DNA from: Sphingomonas sp. BK235
GTDB taxonomy: Bacteria; Pseudomonadota; Alphaproteobacteria; Sphingomonadales; Sphingomonadaceae
Direction of reading: 5' to 3'
Assembly (NCBI RefSeq): GCF_004345855.1
Contig: NZ_SLXN01000001.1
Location: 1-64,000 of the forward strand
DNA: 64,000 nucleotides
Made by a program: the position numbers and the translations under genes. Under the pieces are notes generated by a model. That model was given only the letters and a program-made list of their open reading frames with translations, made no database searches and was not told the DNA's origin. Of this stretch, positions 18,469 to 26,183 are shown one piece after another; position 1 is the stretch's first letter, and every line of letters begins with the position of its first letter.

Positions 18469-19152
18469 TCAGCCGCGATAGTCCTTCCCTGCGGCAATTA
18501 GGGCGCGGTGCACTTCCGATCCGTGCCAAGACGGTGGGATATATGTGCCCGGGATGGAGCGACACAGCTGCACCATCTGGTGCACCTGGGCGAGATAGCC
18601 GTCCAGGCGCTCCATCTTCAGCCCCGTGAGGGTCTTGGATCCGCGAATATCGGTCGACTTGAGCACGTCGACTGGGGTGTCTGATACCCACCAGCGGTCA
18701 GGGTCGTCACCGACGTCGCGAGCGCTCTCGTTGAGTTCGCGTCCCTCGCCGGTGTCATATCCGCGATGAGCCGGCCAAGGCACGACGGGAATGTCGGCGC
18801 TGCGAAAGCCGATCGCCATGCGGTTCAAGACCATGGCGGCAGCGGCCTCGGGCGCAAGCTCGAGCCTTTTGCGCTGCCCCGTCTCCTTGTCGACCCCATA
18901 CATATCGAAGTGCTGAAGGCACTTCGGCACGTTGATATCGGACGTGAACCACGCCAGCGCTGGGAAGTCGCGCATGGGACGCCGCATGGCGGTGGAGGTC
19001 ATGATCTCGCCGAACGCGGGATGCATGGCGCCCTTCGATCGACCCTCCAGGTCGATGACACCGCTCATCCAGATCAGGTTGGTCCGCAAGATGCTGGTGT
19101 GGTGCCACACCATGCCGTTCATCTCAGCGAGTCGACGCTTAGCTTCGCCCAT
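18469..19152 (-). CDS. Hypothetical phage protein
   Basis: A 227-residue protein starting M-G-E-A-K-R-R, an N-terminus often seen in phage early proteins. The centre contains P-A-L-A-W-F-T-S-D-I-N-V-P-K-C-L and W-P-A-H-R-G-Y-D-T-G-E-G-R-E. No known domain is evident. It is the last gene of the leftward early operon, separated by 11 bases from the AlpA-like gene, and ends two bases from the convergent cargo gene. Confidence 0.65.
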   Translation of the reverse strand: MGEAKRRLAEMNGMVWHHTSILRTNLIWMSGVIDLEGRSKGAMHPAFGEIMTSTAMRRPMRDFPALAWFTSDINVPKCLQHFDMYGVDKETGQRKRLELAPEAAAAMVLNRMAIGFRSADIPVVPWPAHRGYDTGEGRELNESARDVGDDPDRWWVSDTPVDVLKSTDIRGSKTLTGLKMERLDGYLAQVHQMVQLCRSIPGTYIPPSWHGSEVHRALIAAGKDYRG

Positions 19153-19163
19153 CGTCCTGTCCT

Positions 19164-19376
19164 TTACGCCGCTTCAGCCCGCCAGCCCATCGGGTTCGCC
19201 ACCCATGCGTCGATATCGGTCTGATACCATGCGACCAGGCCGTCGCTGATCGGCACCGACGTCGGGAAGGTGCCGGCGGCGATCCTGCGGTAGATTGTGG
19301 TGCGCGACAGCGCGGTGCGCGCCCGGACCTCGGCCAGGCGCAGCAGACTATCGCGGCTGCGGTCGACGGTGATCAT
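19164..19376 (-). CDS. AlpA/Xis-like DNA-binding protein
   Basis: A 70-residue MerR-like winged-helix protein of the AlpA/excisionase type. The pattern L-L-R-L-A-E-V-R-A-R-T-A-L-S-R-T-T-I-Y-R-R-I-A-A-G-T-F-P is characteristic (residues 11-37), then D-I-D-A-W near the end. AlpA-type proteins activate or assist excision of integrases of the neighbouring type. The ATG at 19376 overlaps the stop of the upstream gene (ATGA); the longer open frame upstream belongs to other genes read out of frame. Confidence 0.82.
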   Translation of the reverse strand: MITVDRSRDSLLRLAEVRARTALSRTTIYRRIAAGTFPTSVPISDGLVAWYQTDIDAWVANPMGWRAEAA

Positions 19377-19639
19377 TCTCGTTTCCCTCTGATGGCCTCT
19401 GATATCCGGCCGATGGACGTGTGGAAGCGGTCGGCGAGCTCGCGCACGCCCAGGTGAGGGTTGCTGACGAACGCCTCGCGCACCGCCACCTTCTGGTGCT
19501 CGGTGAGGCGCGGCCAGCGAGCCCGCACCCGGCGCAGTGGCGACCTGCGGCGGGTCTCGTCGGCCAACTGGTGCAGCTCTGGAATGCCGTGCTCGTCCGC
19601 CAGCTCGTGCATGCGGTCGCGGATCTCGGGGATCCTCAT
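19373..19639 (-). CDS. Small HTH-like hypothetical protein
   Basis: An 88-residue basic protein. Residues 52-85 resemble a homeodomain-like helix-turn-helix (V-R-E-L-A-D-R-F-H-T-S-I-G-R-I-S-E-A-I-R-G-K). It may bind DNA. It overlaps both neighbours by four bases, so it belongs to the early leftward operon. Confidence 0.65.
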   Translation of the reverse strand: MRIPEIRDRMHELADEHGIPELHQLADETRRRSPLRRVRARWPRLTEHQKVAVREAFVSNPHLGVRELADRFHTSIGRISEAIRGKRE

Positions 19640-19830
19640 GGCTGATGTCTCCCGACTCGCGCGACCTCACGCGTGATGATGAAGGTCTCGCCGGGATTAG
19701 CCTCGACCAGATGGAGGGCCGCGGCTTCAGCGTCAGCGAAGCGGCGGTGTGCAATGCCGCGCCGTCGGCCGTCCTTCTGGACGCGGTATGGGCCGGCTGC
19801 GGCGAGCACGTCGAAGTCGCCGCGGCTCAT
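19636..19830 (-). CDS. Small hypothetical phage protein
   Basis: 64 residues with a compact mixed composition (G-P-Y-R-V-Q-K-D-G... F-A-D-A-E-A-A-A-L-H-L-V-E-A-N-P-G-E-T-F). No motif is recognised. Four-base overlaps on both sides place it firmly in the early leftward operon. Confidence 0.6.
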   Translation of the reverse strand: MSRGDFDVLAAAGPYRVQKDGRRRGIAHRRFADAEAAALHLVEANPGETFIITREVARVGRHQP

Positions 19831-20051
19831 GCTGCCGCCTCCGACATCGCGACGAGCAGCCCGCCAAGGCGAAGAAGTGTCATGAAGGCGTCGTGGTCAG
19901 GCAGGCACTGTTCGTGAGCCGCGAGAAACGCAGCCAGATCCTCTGCCTGCTCGCGCCACGTCTCAGCCGCGCGTGGCCGCAAAGTCAGCTCATGGGCTTG
20001 CCCGGCGAAGAGGCCCATAAAATCCGCCGCAGTCGCACGCTGGATGGTCAT
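19827..20051 (-). CDS. Small hypothetical phage protein
   Basis: 74 residues, predicted largely helical, acidic in the middle (W-R-E-Q-A-E-D-L-A-A-F-L-A). No motif recognised. Overlaps the genes on both sides by four bases. Confidence 0.6.
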   Translation of the reverse strand: MTIQRATAADFMGLFAGQAHELTLRPRAAETWREQAEDLAAFLAAHEQCLPDHDAFMTLLRLGGLLVAMSEAAA

Positions 20052-20329
20052 GCCTGCGGCCTTCGATCATCGAGATGGATGACGTTGTCATCGGCGAGGT
20101 CCTCGCCTTCGTTGCGCTCCCACAACCAATCCTCACAGCCGCGGTTAGAGCGGGTCTCGGGCTGAAGCGACACCGGGACGCCGGCGATCGCCAGCACCAC
20201 CGGCGCGCGGAAGGTGCAAGTGCCGAGCTCGCGATCGGAACCTTCGGGGCGGCGCCATCCGGTAGTGACGGCCGGCAGATCGCGCCGCCAGTATGCGCAG
20301 GTAGCGCATTTCACATCCGTGGGGATCAT
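20048..20329 (-). CDS. Cysteine-containing small phage protein
   Basis: 93 residues with C8-x2-C11, C38 and C65, spaced as in a small zinc- or metal-binding fold (C-A-T-C-A-Y-W, G-T-C-T-F, N-R-G-C-E-D-W). Similar small Cys proteins recur in phage early regions with unknown function. Overlaps both neighbours. Confidence 0.6.
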   Translation of the reverse strand: MIPTDVKCATCAYWRRDLPAVTTGWRRPEGSDRELGTCTFRAPVVLAIAGVPVSLQPETRSNRGCEDWLWERNEGEDLADDNVIHLDDRRPQA

Positions 20330-20724
20330 AGCTGGTTCTCCGCACGCTCAAGGAGCAGGCGAAGGGCGATCTCCAGATCATACTTCTCGCCGACGTTCGG
20401 GCGGCTAGCCTTGAAAATGGCGCGCGCGTCGATCGCGCTCTCGCGCTGTGCAGCGACGCCGAGGGCGAGGAATGCCTCGACCCTGGCGCGCGCATCGTCG
20501 TCGAGTGCGAAGCAGAGCGCAGTGAGCAACTCGCGCTCGGGCGACGGCCCCAATTTGATCAGGGTCGCAGCCGTTCGCATCGCTTCCCGGATCGTCGGGT
20601 AAACATACTCGACTTCCAGCTTCGGCAGTCCTGCCTTGGCCGCGCGAGCAGCCTGGTTGCGGTTCTGCTTCACCTTCCGCTTGGCTGCGGTGGGTAGTGA
20701 GATGACGACGCCGGTCACTTGCAT
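20326..20724 (-). CDS. Hypothetical phage protein
   Basis: 132 residues. A basic N-terminus (A-A-K-R-K-V-K-Q-N-R-N-Q-A-A-R-A-A-K) precedes a helical body. I chose the ATG at 20724 because it overlaps the end of the preceding gene; GGAGA lies very close to it. Function unknown. Confidence 0.58.
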   Translation of the reverse strand: MQVTGVVISLPTAAKRKVKQNRNQAARAAKAGLPKLEVEYVYPTIREAMRTAATLIKLGPSPERELLTALCFALDDDARARVEAFLALGVAAQRESAIDARAIFKASRPNVGEKYDLEIALRLLLERAENQL

Positions 20725-21089
20725 TCTCCAGCAGGCATCGATTGATGCGGCACGCTCATTGCGTCCGCGATCGCCGGGCACACTGCCGCGATCTGCCGGC
20801 AGAGCCGGGTGATGAAGACTGGCTCATAATTGTGCGTCGACGACGTGCTGAGAAGCAGCGGCGGCTCGCCGCGCTTCGGCTCAAACTCGCGGACCAGGAT
20901 GGGGTAGAGCTGCAGCACCACATCGTCCGCGTTCGCGGGGGTGAGGGCCTGAAGATGCTCATACAGGACACCGGCGCGGTCCGTGAGCTGGTCCATGATC
21001 TCGTCGGGGCACGGGCACGAATAGTGCACTGCCACCTCGGCCAGCTTCCAATCCTGAAAGGCCGCAGCCACGGCAGGCGAGGCGCTCAC
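20715..21089 (-). CDS. Hypothetical phage protein
   Basis: 124 residues from a GTG at 21089 that overlaps the upstream stop (GTGA) and is preceded by GGAGAGG. The frame stays open farther upstream but that part reads through the neighbouring gene. Features: H-Y-S-C-P-C-P-D-E near residue 24. No known domain. Confidence 0.58.
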   Translation of the reverse strand: MSASPAVAAAFQDWKLAEVAVHYSCPCPDEIMDQLTDRAGVLYEHLQALTPANADDVVLQLYPILVREFEPKRGEPPLLLSTSSTHNYEPVFITRLCRQIAAVCPAIADAMSVPHQSMPAGECK

Positions 21090-21802
21090 GCGACCTCTCC
21101 AGCCGCGAGCCGGCGAATGTCCGCAACGAGTGGCACGATCAGCGAGGGATCGTCGAGATCGCGACCGGACTCCGTCGTCAGGTCGATCTTCAGCACCACA
21201 TCGGCGAGCGTTTCGGCCGGCTCCGCCATCGCGCGGTCCCACAGCGCGAAGTCGCGGTCGCACAGCTGATCATATCGCCGGTTGATGGCGACGATGTTAA
21301 GCCGGGCGAGAGCGGCGTGCTCATAGTCCTTCCGGCGGCGCTGCTGCTCGGCGATGATGGCGTCGCGCTCGTCAGCGAGATCGGCGAGCTCGACGTGCGC
21401 CGCATGCCACTCCGGGTCCTCCTCGCACATGTCGGCCCACTCAGGCCAATCACGCACGCGCCGCCCCATCTCGCAGGAGAAGCCGTCAGTGCTGAAGGTG
21501 CGACGCTCGCCGTTGATGTTGACGAAGGACTTCGTGGTTGTCCGGTGCGGCGGCTCCGGTTCGGCGACGTAGGCGGCGTGAGCAGCCTTGAGCGCCGCGT
21601 GCGCGGGCGCGCCGACCTCGCGCCAATAAGCCGCGGCGATCAGCTCGGCGCGCTTCTGGAGCGCGATCAGCCGGCGGAGGCGGGTGCTCCCGGCCGCCGC
21701 GGCGGTGGCGCCGTGAGCGGGCGCGGCGCACTGCGCGACGCCGGCGACGGCAAGAAGACCGGCGCCGCCGATCAGGGCGCGGCGAGTGGTGGAGCGAGTC
21801 AT
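21086..21802 (-). CDS. Exported hypothetical phage protein
   Basis: 238 residues. The N-terminus has a twin-arginine-like signal (T-R-R-A-L-I-G-G-A-G-L-L-A-V-A-G-V) with an A-x-A cleavage region near residue 28-32, so export is likely. The rest is charged and helical (A-D-L-A-D-E-R-D-A-I-I-A-E-Q-Q-R-R-R) with no recognised domain. An exported early-operon protein might alter the lysogen's envelope; that is inference. Confidence 0.6.
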   Translation of the reverse strand: MTRSTTRRALIGGAGLLAVAGVAQCAAPAHGATAAAAGSTRLRRLIALQKRAELIAAAYWREVGAPAHAALKAAHAAYVAEPEPPHRTTTKSFVNINGERRTFSTDGFSCEMGRRVRDWPEWADMCEEDPEWHAAHVELADLADERDAIIAEQQRRRKDYEHAALARLNIVAINRRYDQLCDRDFALWDRAMAEPAETLADVVLKIDLTTESGRDLDDPSLIVPLVADIRRLAAGEVA

Positions 21803-21999
21803 GCCTGGTTCTCGTGATGAGGGGCGCCGGCGCTGAGAGAGCGCAAAGCGCGGAGCGCCTCGATCGCGGGCGCCGAGGCGGCCATCAGGTTCGCCGCGGA
21901 CTCCGCGAGGCTACCGACAGGGGCGGGGAAATGCGGAGCGCTCGAGGGCGAGTTCGTCTGTTCGCGCGAACGGGTCGCGCGCTGTGCTTCGGCGGCCAT
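21799..21999 (-). CDS. First small gene of the leftward operon
   Basis: 66 residues, Ala/Ser/Pro-rich, no motif. A clear GGGAGG lies 9 bases before the ATG, and the stop overlaps the next gene (ATGA). The leftward promoter ends about 130 bases upstream. Confidence 0.55.
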   Translation of the reverse strand: MAAEAQRATRSREQTNSPSSAPHFPAPVGSLAESAANLMAASAPAIEALRALRSLSAGAPHHENQA

Positions 22000-22135
22000 G
22001 AGCCAACCTCCCTGCTAAGTGTGGCGCAGGTGGATCGGCGGAGGCTGGCCCGTATCGCTGGTGGCCAAACGCGTCTTTCCAACCCTGCTCATCAGGGTCG
22101 GCTGGCCTCACGGCTGCACTCACCTGACAGAAGGG

Positions 22136-22164
22136 TTAATACAAAATGTATCAGATCGCGTCAA
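22136..22164 (-). promoter_or_regulatory. Early leftward promoter
   Basis: On the minus strand TTGACG (22164-22159), a 17-base spacer and TATTAA (22141-22136) form a near-consensus sigma-70 promoter. It is overlapped by two operator palindromes, so the repressor should block it. Confidence 0.7.
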
Positions 22165-22178
22165 TACGCTTTGTATCG
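22137..22178. promoter_or_regulatory. Operator pair, left side of the repressor gene
   Basis: TAATACAAAATGTATCA (22137-22153) and CAATACGCTTTGTATCG (22162-22178) each carry ATAC-N5-GTAT. Centres are 25 bases apart, exactly as in the pair at 22947-22988. Confidence 0.7.
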
Positions 22179-22179
22179 A

Positions 22180-22926
22180 CTAGGGGGATCCCATGCGGAA
22201 AACGATACGTCCGATGAATTCGGCCTCGGCAAGGCTGCTTCCGAAAACTGCGCTTTGGCCTGGCTCTCCCGGAAGGAGGAGGACCTGCCCCATCTCATCC
22301 GCTTGAGCCCAGGTCACTAAGGGGCCTGCATTGTCGCGCATAAGCCAAAGTTCCGGTGTAGCGCCTACAGCTCCTGTGGAGCTATCAACGATCAGAACGT
22401 CGCCTCGCTTGATCGACGAGCGAGGGAAGCGCTTACGAACGCGAAAGGCAAACACGTAGCCGCCGTAGATTGCTTCGGCGTCGACCTCGAGGTCGCTCGC
22501 TTGAAGGAAGTGCATGGGTGGTTGGCCATCGACGCCTTGGATCCACCTGGCCGCCTCGTCGTTGATCGACAGTTCCGGCACCATGATGTGGCCGGTTAAT
22601 CGATGGATATCGTCGATGGCCGTTCGTAACGCGTCGTCCTCGCCTACCTCGTGTGCATACTCCGCTACATGAAACTTGGCATACGGCACGCGATCGTTGC
22701 TCACCACTTCGTCAAGGGCGAGTAGCCAGCTCGGCGCGACCGAGAATGAGCGACCATAAAGGGTCGCCTGCACCGCGCTAAACGGGCGGGTGCCGTTCTC
22801 GTGGTGGCGATATGCGCCTTCGCTCCAGTCAAAGTGCCGGGCTGCGGCTGATGCGCTTTTGAAGCCAGCAGCCTTGCGTGCAGCGCGAAGGCGGGATGCG
22901 GGAGAGGAGGGAGGTTCGTCGTTCAC
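22180..22926 (-). CDS. CI-like repressor with S24-type C-terminal domain
   Basis: 248 residues from a GTG at 22926 that follows GGGAGGC. The N-terminal helix-turn-helix spans about residues 10-55 (R-L-R-A-A-R-K-A-A-G-F-K-S-A-S-A-A-A-R-H-F-D-W-S-E-G-A-Y-R-H-H-E-N-G). The C-terminal half, from about residue 155, has the LexA/CI fold pattern ending in R-G-D-V-L-I-V-D. Where peptidase S24 proteins have G-D-S-M, this protein has K-R-F-P (F167 in place of the Ser nucleophile), and no Lys base is evident later, so RecA-stimulated self-cleavage is doubtful. Operator pairs flank the gene on both sides. Confidence 0.85.
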   Translation of the reverse strand: MNDEPPSSPASRLRAARKAAGFKSASAAARHFDWSEGAYRHHENGTRPFSAVQATLYGRSFSVAPSWLLALDEVVSNDRVPYAKFHVAEYAHEVGEDDALRTAIDDIHRLTGHIMVPELSINDEAARWIQGVDGQPPMHFLQASDLEVDAEAIYGGYVFAFRVRKRFPRSSIKRGDVLIVDSSTGAVGATPELWLMRDNAGPLVTWAQADEMGQVLLLPGEPGQSAVFGSSLAEAEFIGRIVFRMGSP

Positions 22927-22946
22927 GCCTCCCTTATAGCGATCAG

Positions 22947-22988
22947 CGATACAGATGGTATCGTCAAAGATCGATACGGTCGGTATCG
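22947..22988. promoter_or_regulatory. Operator pair, right side of the repressor gene
   Basis: CGATACAGATGGTATCG (22947-22963) and CGATACGGTCGGTATCG (22972-22988) are perfect palindromes CGATAC-N5-GTATCG, centres 25 bases apart. They lie between the repressor start and the Cro-like gene and should govern both. Confidence 0.8.
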
Positions 22989-22995
22989 TTCTGGG

Positions 22996-23196
22996 ATGCT
23001 CATTGACCCGTTCGCCATCTTTGACTCTGCCGAGGATCTTGGCCGGGAAATCAACGTCCGCGGTGTAACGGTGCGGCAGTGGCGTAATCGTGGCGGTCGC
23101 ATTCCGCCGCGATATTGGCTTGTTATCCAAGAAGCCGCTCGCCGGCGTGGGCATGATCTGCCGCTCGAAAGCTTCCTGCCGGTCCTCTCGGCGTGA
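22996..23196 (+). CDS. Cro-like regulator
   Basis: 66 residues with the make-up of small Cro/YdaS-type proteins: a helix-turn-helix at about residues 12-45 (V-R-G-V-T-V-R-Q-W-R-N-R-G-G-R-I-P-P-R-Y-W). Its ATG is only 7 bases past the second operator and no ribosome site is visible; a weak TATCGT -10 element at 22984-22989 would start the transcript at or near the ATG, so it may be leaderless. The stop overlaps the primase start (GTGA). Divergent from the repressor, as in a lysis/lysogeny switch. Confidence 0.8.
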   Translation: MLIDPFAIFDSAEDLGREINVRGVTVRQWRNRGGRIPPRYWLVIQEAARRRGHDLPLESFLPVLSA

Positions 23197-24191
23197 GTTT
23201 CGTGCAGCAGAGAGCCGAGCGCGACGCAGCCTTCCGGCGTGCGGTCGACGAGGCGAAACAGCGGCACAACATCAGCGACGTGGTGCGACGCCGCACGAAG
23301 GTGACGCGTGTCGGGCGCGAGTACCGCGCGCTCTGCCTGTTCCACACCGAGAAGAGTCCGTCGATGCAGTTGAACGATGCCAAAGGCACGTTCCACTGCT
23401 TCGGCTGCGGCGCCGCGGGCGATATCGTCTCGCTGGTGATGCACGCCGAGGGGATCGGTTTCGTGGACGCCATTAAGTGGCTCGGCGGGGCAGGGCTGCC
23501 GGCAGTCGACCCGGCTGAGCGTGTTAAGGCAGCGCAGGAGGAGGCGGCTGAGCGCGAGGCAGCGATCCAGCGTGCCCGCGGTGTGTGGGAGGCGGCAGTT
23601 CTCACGGACGGCACGCCGGCCGCGGCGTACGCGCGCTCACGGGGCATCACCATGCCCCTGCCGCCATCGTTCCGCTTCGGACTGACGCCAGCATGGTACG
23701 ACGATGAGACCGGGGAGTGCGGCCCGAACCTGCCGGCGCTGCTCGCCGCGGTTGCCATCGAGGGGCAGCCTCACCCGATCGGGCTCCAGCGTATCTTCAT
23801 CAAGCCGGACGGGTCGGGCAAGGCCGATATGCGCGCACCCAAGCGCTCGCTTGGGCGGATAAAGGGGGGCGCGGTGCGGATCACCGGGCGCAACAGCAAC
23901 GCCCCTCACGAGGTAATCATCACCGAGGGGCCGGAAGACGCCTTGTCCTTGGCGCAGGAGCTTCCCGGCCGCGAGGTCTGGGCCACCCTCGGCACGGCTC
24001 TGATGATCGAGGCTGAGTATCCGGCGAGGATCACGACCATTGTCATCGCGGGGCAGAATGATGCGCCAGGCCGCGCGGCGGTCGCGAAGGCCGGAGCGGG
24101 CCTGCGCGGACGTGGATACGATGTTCGCGCGATGTGGCCCGGCGACGGCTTCAAGGACTGGAACGACCAGCTGCGCGGGGTGCAAGCGTGA
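23193..24191 (+). CDS. Phage primase, CHC2 zinc finger plus Toprim
   Basis: A 332-residue DnaG-like primase for phage replication. Zinc ligands C48, H51, C69 and C72 fit a CHC2 finger (C-L-F-H ... C-F-G-C-G-A-A-G-D). The Toprim domain from about residue 235 has the catalytic Glu in I-T-E-G-P-E-D-A-L (E245). The second metal motif reads A-G-Q-N-D-A-P-G, so the first Asp of the usual DxD is replaced by Gln288 while D290 remains. Start is a GTG overlapping the Cro-like stop. Confidence 0.88.
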   Translation: MSFVQQRAERDAAFRRAVDEAKQRHNISDVVRRRTKVTRVGREYRALCLFHTEKSPSMQLNDAKGTFHCFGCGAAGDIVSLVMHAEGIGFVDAIKWLGGAGLPAVDPAERVKAAQEEAAEREAAIQRARGVWEAAVLTDGTPAAAYARSRGITMPLPPSFRFGLTPAWYDDETGECGPNLPALLAAVAIEGQPHPIGLQRIFIKPDGSGKADMRAPKRSLGRIKGGAVRITGRNSNAPHEVIITEGPEDALSLAQELPGREVWATLGTALMIEAEYPARITTIVIAGQNDAPGRAAVAKAGAGLRGRGYDVRAMWPGDGFKDWNDQLRGVQA

Positions 24192-25741
24192 GCTCCGCGG
24201 CGATCCAGGCACAATACGAGGACGCCCGTCCGTTCTGCCCGTCTCCCGCGGAGGGTGAGGACCGACCAGGCTGGCGAGCGCCTGATATGTCGATCCTCAC
24301 GGGTGGCCGCACGACGCCGCCCACGATGCCGACGGACATATTCGGATCGCTGTGGCCGCTGATCAGTGACCTTGCAGCGGGTGCGGGCGCGCCGGTCGAC
24401 TATGTCGCGGTAGGAGTGCTCGGCGCCGCCGCCTCCCTGATCGGGGCCAAACGTCGCGTCCAGCCCTTCGCCACCACACCCAAGTGGCAAGAGCCATGCG
24501 TGCTGTGGGTCGCTCCGGTCGGTGATCCGTCGTCGAACAAGTCGCCGGCGATCGACGCCGCCACCGAGCCGCTCAGCCTTCTCGAGCACGAGCTCGCGCA
24601 GCAGCATAAGTCGCGCCTGATCAACTATCAAACGGAGCAGGAACGCGCCCGCGCTGAGAAAGCCGAGTGGCAAAGCCTGGTCAAAGCCGCGACGAAAGAT
24701 GGCGTCTCCACGCCGTCTATGCCGACTGCGGCGCAAGAGCCCGAAGAGCCGCAGAGGCCTCGGCTACACGTGAAAGATGCAACGCCGGAGGCGATGAGCG
24801 ACATTCTCGCTGGTAATCCGAACGGCACTCTGCACTTGCGTGACGAGTTGGCGGCATGGCTCACCAGCTTCGAGCGCTATTCGCCCGGCGGACGCGAGTT
24901 CTGGCTTGAGGCTTACGGCGGTCGCCCGCACGTGGTCGATCGTAAAAGCAACAAGAACGGCCCGCTCTTCATTCCCTTCAACGGCGTCACCGTGCTGGGC
25001 GGCATCCAGCCCGAAAAGCTGCGCGACTGCCTGCTGAAGACGGCCGACGACGGTCTCGTGCCCCGCTTCCTGTGGGTATGGCCGGACCCGATCCGGTATC
25101 AGCGACCACGCGAGCTCGCCGACGTCAGCCAGCTTGAGCAGATCTACCGGCGGCTGTTGTCCCTCGAAGCTTCCAAGGGAGAGGACGGGCGTATCGAGGC
25201 GCGGGTCATCCTGCTCGCGACCGACGCTGCGGACGTGTTCGAGGCGTGGATCCGCGACAACGACGAGGCGGTCCGCGAGGCGTCATCGCTCTACAAGGGC
25301 TTCGTCGGCAAGCTGCGCGGCATGGTGCTCCGCCTGGCTCTCGTCGCCGAGCTGTTGAGCTGGGCGGCAACAGGAGACCGCGAACCGACGACGATCACGC
25401 TGCGCACGATCGTCGCGGTGCTCGAGTTCGTCGACGATTACGCCAAGCCGAGCGCCATCCGTGTTTTCGGGGATGCTGCACTGCCCGAGGCCGAGCGTAA
25501 TGCGGCGGCGCTCGGTCGATATATCCTCAAGACCAAGGCTGAGCGGATTAACGCGCGCGATGTGCGCCGTACCAGCGGCATTGCCACCCTCAAGGCCGTG
25601 CCAGAGGTAGAGGCTGCGACCGAGGCCCTCACGGAAGCAGGGTGGCTTCGGCCGGCGCCTCACAGGAACGGCGAAGCCATCGGTCGCCCGTCCAAGGACT
25701 TCCTCGTCAACCCTGCCGTTCACGAGGCGTCCCGTGAGTAG
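24188..25741 (+). CDS. DUF3987 replication protein
   Basis: 517 residues of the DUF3987 family, which pairs with phage Toprim primases and is thought to act as a helicase-like partner. The P-loop-like segment is V-G-D-P-S-S-N-K-S-P-A near residue 115. Other family features are V-A-V-G-V-L-G-A-A-A-S-L-I-G before it and L-G-G-I-Q-P-E-K-L later. The start is GTG at 24188 overlapping the primase stop; the longer frame upstream runs into primase sequence in another frame. Confidence 0.85.
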   Translation: MSSAAIQAQYEDARPFCPSPAEGEDRPGWRAPDMSILTGGRTTPPTMPTDIFGSLWPLISDLAAGAGAPVDYVAVGVLGAAASLIGAKRRVQPFATTPKWQEPCVLWVAPVGDPSSNKSPAIDAATEPLSLLEHELAQQHKSRLINYQTEQERARAEKAEWQSLVKAATKDGVSTPSMPTAAQEPEEPQRPRLHVKDATPEAMSDILAGNPNGTLHLRDELAAWLTSFERYSPGGREFWLEAYGGRPHVVDRKSNKNGPLFIPFNGVTVLGGIQPEKLRDCLLKTADDGLVPRFLWVWPDPIRYQRPRELADVSQLEQIYRRLLSLEASKGEDGRIEARVILLATDAADVFEAWIRDNDEAVREASSLYKGFVGKLRGMVLRLALVAELLSWAATGDREPTTITLRTIVAVLEFVDDYAKPSAIRVFGDAALPEAERNAAALGRYILKTKAERINARDVRRTSGIATLKAVPEVEAATEALTEAGWLRPAPHRNGEAIGRPSKDFLVNPAVHEASRE

Positions 25742-26183
25742 CTGGAGGGACGTCGCTGCGGCGGCGGCCGAACAGCGTCAGCAGCTCGCGCCTCCCGAGC
25801 CGGAAACATACGGCCTGGCTCCCGACCTCATCCGTAGCCTTCGTGAGCTCGACCAGTCGCCGCCGCCGCGGCGTTTGGAGGATGCGCGCCAATGGCGCCC
25901 GGTCGTGCGCGACGCTCTCCGCATTGTCCGAGAAGGCTGGGCGGCGCGCGCCCTGACGCTCGGATGGTCGCATCACGACCTCTTCGGGATCGGACCGGTT
26001 GATGACTGGGAGTTCTCCGGTTTGGCCGTATGGCTGAACGGGCGTCCACTGCTGAGCCTCGATGACGCGACAGCATCCGCTGGCGGCGAGAGCCGGTTCG
26101 GGTCGATCTTCATCCGCGGCGGCATGGGGCATGGGACGCATCCTACCGTCACGCCGGTGCTGCTGTGGGAGTTTGCCCGATGA
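25734..26183 (+). CDS. Hypothetical phage replication-region protein
   Basis: 149 residues from a GTG that overlaps the DUF3987 gene by 8 bases. W-S-H-H-D-L-F-G-I-G-P near residue 80 and a Gly-rich C-terminus are visible; similar small proteins follow DUF3987 in other alphaproteobacterial prophages. Function unknown. Confidence 0.7.
   Translation: MSSWRDVAAAAAEQRQQLAPPEPETYGLAPDLIRSLRELDQSPPPRRLEDARQWRPVVRDALRIVREGWAARALTLGWSHHDLFGIGPVDDWEFSGLAVWLNGRPLLSLDDATASAGGESRFGSIFIRGGMGHGTHPTVTPVLLWEFAR

Noticed and set aside
21911..22123. 70-codon GTG frame just after the leftward promoter
   Set aside because: It would start about 6 bases from the transcript start with no ribosome site and overlaps the better-supported gene at 21799-21999; leaderless expression cannot be excluded.
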